Below, one piece after another: positions 56,380-64,000 of a DNA stretch of 64,000 nucleotides. Under the pieces are notes generated by a model that searched no databases, was not told the DNA's origin, and worked only from the letters and a program-made list of their open reading frames with translations. Numbering within the stretch: the stretch's first letter is position 1; every line of letters begins with the position of its first letter. Both the position numbers and the translations under genes were made by a program. This stretch comes from Elysia chlorotica (Eukaryota; Mollusca; Gastropoda; Plakobranchidae): the NCBI GenBank assembly GCA_003991915.1, contig RQTK01000348.1, positions 275,923-339,922 on the forward strand. Reading direction: 5' to 3'.

Positions 56380-57081
56380 GTAAGTTGTACATATAGATTG
56401 ATGTTACGCTGGTTACAAGTTGTGTTACGATAGCACAAAATTAGTCACGTTTTGGTTTTGAAAGGGAGATCTATGGTCTTGGAGAGAAAAAAAGGTCGGG
56501 GGGGGTGGGGTGTTAAATTTTCAGCTAATTGGTGAAAAAAAACTCTTGGGGACATCCTAAGGGTTAAATTTATCCCAAGTTTTTACAGTCAACAGCCAAT
56601 GTAAAATAAACCAAAAAAAAAACCCCAAGGTAAATTGGATCTTTTTTGGTGCCACGGAGATACTTTGTATTTAAAGCATGCTTTAATTGTAAAACAGTGT
56701 TTTTCTTAACCACTTCTCTGCTGAATTAAAATTGTAACTGTTTAAATTGTGAGTTAAAATTTCCCTAAACCAACTAAAAATCATCAAGCTGTATGTTCCT
56801 TTTGTACCATCTGCATCATTTGTTGCTTTCAAACTTTTCAAGATCAAAACAAAATTAAAGAGAGAAAAGCTCTTCGTCTCTCTTAGGAAAACAATTCACA
56901 ATGAACATTAAACAATCGAATAGAGAAAGGCCTTCAAATAGAAGACAAATTCGTTTCGTTTTCATCGCAGTCAAGTGGTTAAGCAGAGTCCATAGTTCAT
57001 GAATATATCGGCGATCGCTGCAAAAAATAGTATGACGTTACCTGCAAATGTACCTCACTAGTCCTTTTTGCATTGCAACAG

Positions 57082-57200
57082 GGAAAATAGCACAGCGGAG
57101 AGTTGGCAGTGACAAGTCCTCTCATTCTGAGACGCGAGTTCTGAGAGGTAGTAATCGTGGTACAGATCCGGAGCAGCCAGAAGGACCACCCAACAAGAGA
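57082..57200 (+). CDS. Three-unit zinc-finger/helix gene, exon 2
   Basis: Acceptor attgcaacag and donor AAGAGA|GTGAGT (phase 1 in, phase 0 out). It encodes RKIAQRRVGSDKSSHSETRV then LRGSNRGTDPEQPEGPPNKR, a basic linker that could be a nuclear localisation signal. It joins exon 1 as KTFK-RKIAQRR and the first finger exon as NKR-TKRKDN. A SINE is inserted nine bases after the donor. Confidence 0.72.
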
Positions 57201-57217
57201 GTGAGTGGGTTGAGTTG

Positions 57218-57474
57218 TTGAGTTGAGTTTGGTTTAACGTCCAACATCAGCACTATATGTAGGCTATATTGTGGACGGACCCCAAGACGGACGTCTGACG
57301 AGTTTTATGTGCTACCACAAACTAGATAGGGCGGGGATACCATGACTCCTGTCTCAGCCGGTCACATTATACTGACACCGACCCAACCAGTAGGGAACGC
57401 AACAGCCAGGATTCGAACTCGGGGACCTTTTGCGTGGGAAGCCGATGTTCTACTCCTGGACCACCGCGCCCCCT
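57218..57474 (-). mobile_element. SINE in reverse orientation next to a splice donor
   Basis: On the plus strand it reads ggtttaacgtccaacatcag to ggaccaccgcgccccc. agagtgag(t/g)ggg flanks it (57198-57209 and 57475-57486). The left copy contains the donor of exon 2. Confidence 0.85.
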
Positions 57475-57742
57475 AGAGTGAGGGGGAGCGTTCTCAACTA
57501 GTCTGTCTGTTTGTTTGTTTGTGAGTGGGAGCGTTCTCAACTAGTCTGTCTGTTTATTTGTTTGTGAGTGGGAGCGTTCTCAACTAGTCTGTCTGTTTAT
57601 TTGTTTGTGAGTGGGAGCGTTCTCAACTAGTCTGTCTGTTTATTTGTTTGTGAGTGGGAGCGTTCTCAACTAGTCTGTCTGTTTATTTGTTTGTGAGTGG
57701 GACTGGGCGCGTTCTCAACTAGTCTGTCTGTTTATTTGTTTG
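57475..57742 (+). repeat. ~45-bp array with donor-like GTGAGTGGGA, about 6 units
   Basis: Unit gtgagtgggagcgttctcaa then ctagtctgtctgtttatttg. It continues the donor sequence of exon 2 (GTGAGTGGG), from which it is separated only by the inserted SINE. Confidence 0.88.
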
Positions 57743-57744
57743 TT

Positions 57745-57910
57745 GCTTAGCTTCCAATGTCAGCTCTATAAAAGTTATATTTAGCGTGGACCGCAAGACT
57801 AATGTCTGACAATTTAGCCTGCTGCTACCCACAGACAGTGCGGGGATACCATGACTCCTGTCTCTGTTGGCTACATTAAACTGATACGGTCCTACTAATC
57901 GTGAGGAAAA
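57745..57910 (-). mobile_element. Old SINE body fragment, reverse orientation
   Basis: cttccaatgtcagctctata, gataccatgactcctgtctc, acattaaactgatac; degenerate. Confidence 0.5.
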
Positions 57911-57966
57911 GCATCAACAGTATTCTTTTCTAATGAGGTGTTTTTGTTTTTCTGCCATTTTTTAAG

Positions 57967-57996
57967 AAACTAGAAGAACCACGGAAACTCTGCGGA
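57967..57996 (+). CDS. Possible 30-nt microexon of the zinc-finger/helix gene
   Basis: A pyrimidine tract ends ccattttttaag, followed by 30 nt that read KLEEPRKLCG in phase 0, then GTATGT. It would fit between exon 2 and exon 3 without changing the frame. The acceptor (AAG) is weaker than the others and no transcript is available. Optional use is inferred. Confidence 0.3.
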
Positions 57997-58293
57997 GTAT
58001 GTTAGCTATTTTAATATTTCTTTGCCTAGTTATTTTATTAGTTCTTTGCCTAGCTATTTTATTATTTCTTTGCCACAAATAATACTCAATAAAAGATGTA
58101 TTGTCTTTATTATCACTGTGGCTAATATTTCAGGGCTATTTGTTGGATGGAGACTACAAGGATGTATGGTTTACATCCTTTAAATGAACATTTAAAAAAA
58201 AAAAATGTTGGAAAGTTTGCTTTTTTTTTCATATCAAAGCCTTACAGTAATTCCTTTCTCCCTCCCCCCCCCCCCCACCCCCCTTTTTTATAG

Positions 58294-59607
58294 ACTAAAA
58301 GAAAGGACAACACCCATCTTGGAGTTGTACTTAAAAGACAATATTGCTCCCTCTGCAAAACTTATGTTGTGAACTTTGCCATCCATTGTCAAACCAAACA
58401 CTGCAAGGAGCTAACAGTAAGTGTGGTGAAACTTACACCTGGGATAAATGCAGAACCCACAAGGAGAAAAAACAACAAGGTGCGGAATTTGGGCCATTTC
58501 CTACGCAATGTCAAATGCATGCAAGGTGAGCATTCCGATGTTGTGGTCGCTAGACAACCCAGTGATCAACCACCGGCGGCTCGTTGCCTCCCTTGCATTT
58601 TCTGCTACGGCTTCCACGAGCGCAGCCGGCTTTCGAGGCACACAAAGGTTTGCGGGGCAAAAGAGACTGCAGAGGGCTTTGATTCTAAGGGAATCTTGTC
58701 ACTCAGTGAGCTCCTGCTGGAAAGCTCTCGGCTCCCAGACGCACAAGACGAGTGGCGGCGACAGGTCAGGGAATCGGTGCTGCCATCTCAGGACGACACA
58801 CATCTTTGTGACCTAGTTCTGGAAGACCGGCTCGTACTTCGATTTGGCGCCATTTTGAGCAAGATCTTGGGGAGGTGGGAGGCCGGTGAAATCTCGAAAA
58901 AGCTGAAGCAATTGGGACAGTTACTCTCAGTTCTCGAAAAAACGTCTGCAGGCAAAAGCCTTGACAGCTTTATTTCTGCGGAAGGTTTTGTGGGAGTTGC
59001 AAATGCTGCAGAGTCTCTGTGTGGATATACCAGAGTTAGCAGTAGCAAGGAAAGGCAAAGCTACAATACTCTTGCAGCGTCCCTGAAGCTAGGATTTCTA
59101 CTGGCTCAAGTGGCGAATGTAAAGAGAGGATGGGCCCTGCAATGTGAAGATAAACAACGTGTCGAGGATGCGGAGAGCTTTTTAGCCAAGTTACACAGCA
59201 GGCAGCCATCTACTACCCCTGTAGAGTCGCAGTCTGAAGTTCTCAGGCTTCTCAAAAGAAAGAAAACTGAGGCCACCACTAGAAATACGAAGAAAGATGA
59301 TTTTGCAATCAGGAAATTGGTAAATCCAAAAGGCATCACCCGAGAAACAAAGAAAACCAAAGTGGCGACTAGAAAAAGGAAGGAAGCTGAAGTAATCACT
59401 AGAATTAGAAAAACAAAGAAAGGCGTAGCCTCCACAAGGAAAACTACGGAAACCGTTGCCACCCCTCGGAAAACTGTTTCTTCATTTACAACAAGATCTG
59501 GTCGTACCTCCAAACCAAAAAGAGAACTATCAGAATTTGAAACCATCGACAGCGAGGCCTCAATAGATGCAGACAGCATTTCTGGCGAAGACGAATGGTC
59601 TGAAGGT
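58294..59607 (+). CDS. Three-unit zinc-finger/helix gene, exon 3 (unit 1)
   Basis: Acceptor tttttatag and donor GAAGGT|GTAAGT, phase 0 both sides, 438 codons. Order: finger 1 YCSLCKTYVVNFAIHCQTKH (C-x2-C-x9-H-x4-H); a linker with LGHFLRNVKCMQGEHSDVVV; finger 2 CIFCYGFHERSRLSRHTKVC (C-x2-C-x11-H-x3-C); a helical module from LSELLLESSRLPDAQDEWRR through LVLRFGAILSKILGRWEAGE and KKLKQLGQLLSVLEK to SLKLGFLLAQVANVKRGWAL; then a basic tail of TR-x-KK-like repeats and acidic SEASIDADSISGEDEWSEG. Fingers and basic tail suggest nucleic-acid or chromatin binding. Function unknown. Similar modules in fish proteins precede a Crypton-type tyrosine-recombinase-like domain (from memory). The frame runs past the donor into an AAT microsatellite, which I exclude. 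Confidence 0.85.
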
Positions 59608-59639
59608 GTAAGTCAAAGTTTTAATGATATACTTTATCA

Positions 59640-59654
59640 GTTTGGCCTTAGTGC

Positions 59655-59715
<61 letters not shown>

Positions 59716-59748
59716 CACATATGAGGTGGGAGAGGGTATTCGTCCAGG

Positions 59749-59804
<56 letters not shown>

Positions 59805-59868
59805 TAATAATAAAAATAATAAAAATAATAATAATATAATGTATTGCATTTATATAACGCACTTCCAT
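59640..59868. repeat. Two (AAT)n microsatellites and AGCGC-type motif
   Basis: About 59657-59714 and 59752-59835, then tattgcatttatataacgca. Confidence 0.85.
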
Positions 59869-60018
59869 GAACAATCATGCTCAGTGCGCTTAACAATTTA
59901 CATTATCACATGTACAAAAGAAGAATAATCATATAATGTTGACACAATACAATATTACATTCAAAAGCCACAAGCAATCATTATAGGTATTTGCAAGTTT
60001 CACCGGTTCAATTTCAAT
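59869..60018 (+). repeat. Dispersed ~150-bp repeat, copy 2
   Basis: Same sequence family as 1639-1790. Here it is preceded by a microsatellite and an AGCGC-type motif, so the repeat may be the body of a microsatellite-headed element. Confidence 0.8.
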
Positions 60019-60436
60019 CGTCAAAAAGGTAGAACTTAAGCACATATAAAAAAGTTTATTTTGCGATTTGAACAATGGCACCAGCCATAGTAGCAGAAGT
60101 TCCCTAAGTTCTATGTGTAGTGAACAAGACACGTCACATACGAGGTGGGAGAGGGTCTTTGTCCAGAAGGTACATGTGTATCCAGTTTGTCACAACCCAT
60201 GTTATTAGGTAGTGTTAGTTTAGAATAAATCATTAAATGTTAATTAGATTAGAGTTTTCTAGATTTATCTTTTCTGGGATATTTTTTGTTTTCAATTCGA
60301 AGTAGATGCAGGCCTAATTAAGTGTGGACTTGTTGTTTTCTAGATGTAGCTGTTTTGTACCAGATCTGGTAGTTTCTGATCCCCCTTTGTCAACCCCGAA
60401 TGTAGTGGGTAGCTAGACTCAGACAGCCTCAGCAGT

Positions 60437-61167
60437 CTAGTACAGTAGTGTAATGTAACTGCACAGCACAGTAGTGTAGTGTAATGTAACTGCACAGTAC
60501 AGTAAAGTAGTGTAATGTAACTGCACAGTAAAGTAGTGTAATGTAACTGCACAGTACAGTAAAGTATTGTAATGTAACTGCTTAGTAAAGTAGTGTAATG
60601 TAACTGTACATTACAGTAGTGTAATGTAACTGCACAGTACAGCAGTGTAGTGTAATGTAACTGCACATTACAGTAGTGTAGTATAACTGCACAGTACACA
60701 GTTAAGTAGTGTACTGAAATGTAACTGCAGAGTACAGTAGTGTAGTGTAACTGCATAGTACAGTAGTGTAATGTAACTGCATAGTACAGTAGTGTAATGT
60801 AACTGCATAGTACAGTAGTGTAGTGTAACTGCATAGTACAGTAGTGTAATGTAACTGCATAGTACAGTAGTGTAATGTAACTGCATAGTACAGTAGTGTA
60901 ATGTAACTGCATAGTACAGTAGTGTAATGTAACTGCATAGTACAGTAGTGTAATGTAACTGCATAGTACAGTAGTGTAATGTAACTGCATAGTACAGTAG
61001 TAACTGCACAGTACGATAGTGTAGTGTAATGTAACTGCACAGTACAGTAGTGTAGTATAGAGTACTGCACAGTACAATAGTGTAGTGTAATGTAACCGCA
61101 CAATACAGCAGTGTAGTGTAATGTAACTGCATAGTACAGTAGTGTAGTGTAATGCAATACACTGTAA
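60437..61167. repeat. ~25-bp minisatellite upstream of exon 4
   Basis: Variants of gtaactgcatagtacagtag plus tgtaat, about 27 units. It ends about 24 bp before the exon 4 acceptor. Reverse-strand ORFs across it are artefacts. Confidence 0.9.
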
Positions 61168-61191
61168 ACTTCTCAACCCATTTGTTCCCAG

Positions 61192-62283
61192 GTCGGGACA
61201 GTGGGACGAAAGCGGCCAGGGGTTCGAGACAAGCGGCAGTTCTGCTTCTTCTGCAAAAAGTCGGTCTACTCGATCGCGAGGCATTTGACAACATTCCACC
61301 GCAAGGAGCCTGAGATTGTGAAGCTGTTGACTTTGAAAAAACCCAAAGCCCAACGCAGAGAGTTTCTGCGCCGAATCCACAAGCTGAGAGGTTTGGGAAA
61401 TTTCTGTCATAATTTGGAAGTTCTCTCAGAGGGAGGCTCTGACATTGTGGTCAGTAAACGACCCACACTACTCCAGACATTGTCAAGTTACCTCCCTTGC
61501 GTGTTCTGCTTCGGGTTTTATCTGAGGAGGAAGCTGTGGGTACACGTGCTGAAAGAGCATGGCCGGTATCTGGACGGCAAAAAGGTCGTCAAGCTCGGAA
61601 GAGAACTGCTAGAAAGTGCCCAACTCTCTCACGAGAAGGACGAGTGGCTGCAGGAAGGGAGACGATCGATTCTGCCGCTGTTGACAGATGGCAACGTTCG
61701 TGCCATGGTTGCAAAGGACGAGCTCATACTCCGACTTGGCGCCGTGCTCAGAAACAAGTTTGGCCGGTGGAAAGTTCCGGAAATTGTACAGAAGATGAAA
61801 GACCTGGGCCAGCTGCTTTTGGTTCTCGACAGCTCTTCGCCTGCCGAAAGATATCTGGAGCGCTACATAACCGGCGATCACGTCGAGGAAGTCGTTAAAG
61901 CGGCAGAAAGGCTTGAAGGATCTTCCAGACCTGACGACAGTCATCAAACTGCCCGTCCAGCAATCTCCCTCAAACTGGGCCATCTGTTGGTGGAGGTGGC
62001 CAACATCAAAAGAGGATGGGCCCTGCGCTGTGGGCACAAGCAAAAGTTTTTCGATGCCGACAATTTCTTCCAGTGTTTACACTCTGGGGAGTTTGGTGTT
62101 ATTCCTTCAGGCGCTGCAGAAAGCGAGGTTTCCAAAACGGTTGAAAATGTCCCTGACCTTGAAAGCCTTCTGCATGCGGGTTCAAGCGCCGTCCAAGATT
62201 TTTCGTCGGGTGCGGAGTCTGATGTGGACGAAGGAGAGGACCCTGCAGCACCAGACCCCGGCTCCAGTGAGGATGAAAAATCT
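61192..62283 (+). CDS. Three-unit zinc-finger/helix gene, exon 4 (unit 2)
   Basis: Acceptor tttgttcccag and donor AAATCT|GTGAGT, phase 0 both sides, 364 codons. The layout repeats unit 1: finger 1 FCFFCKKSVYSIARHLTTFH; linker GLGNFCHNLEVLSEGGSDIV; finger 2 CVFCFGFYLRRKLWVHVLKE-H; helical module ELLESAQLSHEKDEWLQEGR, ELILRLGAVLRNKFGRW, KMKDLGQLLLVLDS, SLKLGHLLVEVANIKRGWAL; acidic tail AESDVDEGEDPAAPDPGSSE. It has no basic TRxKK tail. The shared order and identical phases show an exon-scale tandem duplication. Finger 2 ends in His here, but in Cys in units 1 and 3. Confidence 0.87.
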
Positions 62284-62315
62284 GTGAGTCCATGTTTAAG
62301 TTAAAGAAATCTTCT

Positions 62316-62558
62316 CTCATTAAGATAAGATAAGGTAAACCTTTAGTATCCCATAGGAAAATTTTTCTTGGTCGTAAATACATGTATACATTACGATAAG
62401 TAATATCATGTCAAATTTTGCTTTTGGATATTGAGTGTCTCTGCGTGCAGGTGTGTTTGTATGGGTGTGGGTGTGTCTGATGTACTATTAGCATGGCCGA
62501 ATGAAAGAATCTTGTAAAGCACTTTGAGGCTTCGGCATAAAGCGCTATAAAAATGTAC

Positions 62559-62601
<43 letters not shown>

Positions 62602-62710
62602 CATTATTAATTGTTATTATTATCATTATTATTATTATTATTATTATTATTCTCATTAAGATGAGATAAGTTAAACCTTCAGTATCCTATAGGAAAATTT
62701 TTCTTGGTTG
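62316..62710 (+). repeat. Duplicated LINE-tail-like segment around an (ATT)n run
   Basis: gataag..taaacct and agtatcccataggaaaattt appear at about 62321 and 62660. Between them lie an AGCGC motif in reverse and (ATT)n (62558-62652). Confidence 0.75.
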
Positions 62711-63477
62711 TACATTTTATTCAAAATAACATCAATACATATGTGAGAGAAAACAAACAATAATATAAGCGCTTTACATTCACATGAAACACTGTTCAAA
62801 AGTATGGCAACTTTGTAGCAATCTGATGGAGGCTGATACAAACAAGTTTTTATAATATCTGTCTGTTCTGGCCCTTTTTGAAATTAATCTGTTTCTTCTT
62901 TGTGATGTTTCATATTCACTATGAAGAGTGTGGTTCATGTCTGATGTTATACGTTAAGCTATATTCATTACATTGTTTACTTGTAAACATACATGTCTTT
63001 GAAAGGGGTTAGTTCACAGCCAATAATTTTGGAATATATATACACTGTGTAGGTACAATATTTCTCAGAGATTAAGTGTTAATTAGAGCAAACAAAAAAC
63101 AAAGCGAGGCCTATTTTACAGCTTGGAAAGATGACACGTTTCACTTTTGGGTCTAATGGGTTAACAGTATCCTAGATTACCAATGCTGGACGGCAGTGTC
63201 TGTGGCTAAGTAGGTAAACGTTCTGGATTGGTGGACAGGAGGTTGGTGGTTCGAATTCCACTGGAGCCTTCGCCTCTGTAATGGATACTTCAGGAGACTT
63301 AAGCGATGTAAACGTACTTGAGATAAACTTTCACAAAGTTGGCCATTTATTTTGTCTAAGACAAAAGCACCAATGTTTTTAAGAGCTTGTTTGATTCATA
63401 TATTTTTTATCAGATAACGTGGTTGGTATTTCACTTTGCTGCATTTTTAAAACATTTTTTCACATTTTTTTCCTCAG
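62711..63477. other. Intron before exon 5; one tRNA-like stretch
   Basis: ctgtggctaagtaggtaaac ... gtggttcgaattccactgg (about 63198-63267) has tRNA-like boxes but no clear cloverleaf; probably a SINE head. Confidence 0.4.
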
Positions 63478-64000
63478 ACGGATGGTGTGGAGTCATTGCA
63501 GCCTGCAATTAAAGAGAACCCACAGTATTGCCCATTCTGTAAAACCCAGTTTACTAACGTTCCAAGGCATCTGGTCGAAGTGCATTCCTCAGAACCAGAA
63601 ATCGCACAACTCCTTCAGCTCTCGAAATCCAAACGCAAGGTTTTCTTAGGGGGAATCAACAAGATGAAATGTCTTGGAAATTTCCTCCACAATGTACAAG
63701 TACTGCAGGGAGAGCTATCTGTTTTTGTTGTGGCTAAAAGATTTCTCAGGACTGGGAGAGCGTCAAAAGTCTCTGACTTCCTGCCCTGCCTTCACTGCCT
63801 GGGGTTTTTTCACCGGCGGAGTCTCAACGCGCACATTGCCAGGTGCGAGAGCAGGCCTGGACCTGAACACAATATGTTCTCTTTCAAAGCCGCCTTCAGC
63901 AAAGCCCTGCTAGACAGCGCCTGTCTCCCCCAAAGGGAAGAACAATGGTTGAGTCCGGTGAGACAGACTCTCCAGGGACCTGTCGCAGAGAGACACGATT
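63478..64000 (+). CDS. Three-unit zinc-finger/helix gene, exon 5 (unit 3, cut by window end)
   Basis: Acceptor tttttcctcag, phase 0, open to the last base of the window. Finger 1 is YCPFCKTQFTNVPRHLVEVH, the linker CLGNFLHNVQVLQGELSVFV, finger 2 CLHCLGFFHRRSLNAHIARC, followed by the start of the helical module FSKALLDSACLPQREEQWLS. This is a third copy of the unit. The gene continues to the right, so the number of units and any C-terminal catalytic domain are unknown. Confidence 0.85.

Noticed and set aside
59608-59724. Extension of exon 3 into a poly-Asn tail
   Set aside because: Follows a strong GTAAGT donor; it is an AAT microsatellite.
60340-61410. Reverse-strand ORFs rich in YTTVLCSYITLHY, up to 356 codons
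   Set aside because: Low-complexity translation of the ~25-bp minisatellite before exon 4.

Overview
The window looks like nuclear DNA of a metazoan, most likely a mollusc and probably a gastropod. It is AT-rich, with spliced genes, GT-AG introns, many microsatellites and minisatellites, and more than a dozen copies of one tRNA-headed SINE with an AACC-type tail. That assignment rests on the style of the repeats and genes, not on a database search. There are no rRNA genes, CRISPR arrays or bacterial operons.

From 3.06 to 33.70 kb, a plus-strand gene of at least 15 exons encodes a RUSC1/RUSC2 (NESCA/iporin) orthologue. It has a long disordered Ser/Pro-rich N-terminal half (exons A-G), a RUN domain (exons H-L), a 923-residue disordered linker in one exon (M) and a C-terminal SH3 domain split over exons N and O. 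The visible exons sum to about 2,700 residues, against about 1,516 for human RUSC2 (from memory). The start codon is upstream of the window or unseen.

In this gene, tandem repeats repeatedly touch exon edges. Arrays carry copies of an acceptor (3.57-5.03 kb), of a 33-nt exon tail with its donor (5.1-6.8 kb), and of the first ~55 nt of the last exon (32.4-33.4 kb). Other arrays are pyrimidine-rich and nearly free of AG just upstream of acceptors (7.67-8.19 and 23.46-24.42 kb).

From 33.7 to 55.4 kb there is 3' flank and a gene-poor stretch. It holds a broken Ty3/gypsy-type fragment joined to a MULE transposase fragment and bracketed by a 27-bp direct repeat, two 156-bp TIR MITEs, a LINE reverse-transcriptase tail, an array that repeats an AATAAA signal five times, SINEs, and a 254-bp sequence present twice, 2.7 kb apart. 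A candidate promoter (YY1-like site, TATA box, CRE palindrome) lies at 52.39-52.61 kb.

From 55.4 kb to the window end, a second plus-strand gene starts with a Met exon carrying five ~32-residue repeats. It continues with three tandemly duplicated phase-0 exons. Each encodes a short C2H2 finger, a second C2HC/C2H2 finger and, in the first two, a complete helical module. The third is cut by the window end. I do not know this protein's function. From memory, similar finger-plus-helix modules in fish and invertebrates sit N-terminal to tyrosine-recombinase-like (Crypton-type) domains, which would be outside this window.

The most interesting results are the splice-site-anchored minisatellites of the RUSC-like gene and the three-unit zinc-finger/helix gene at the right end.
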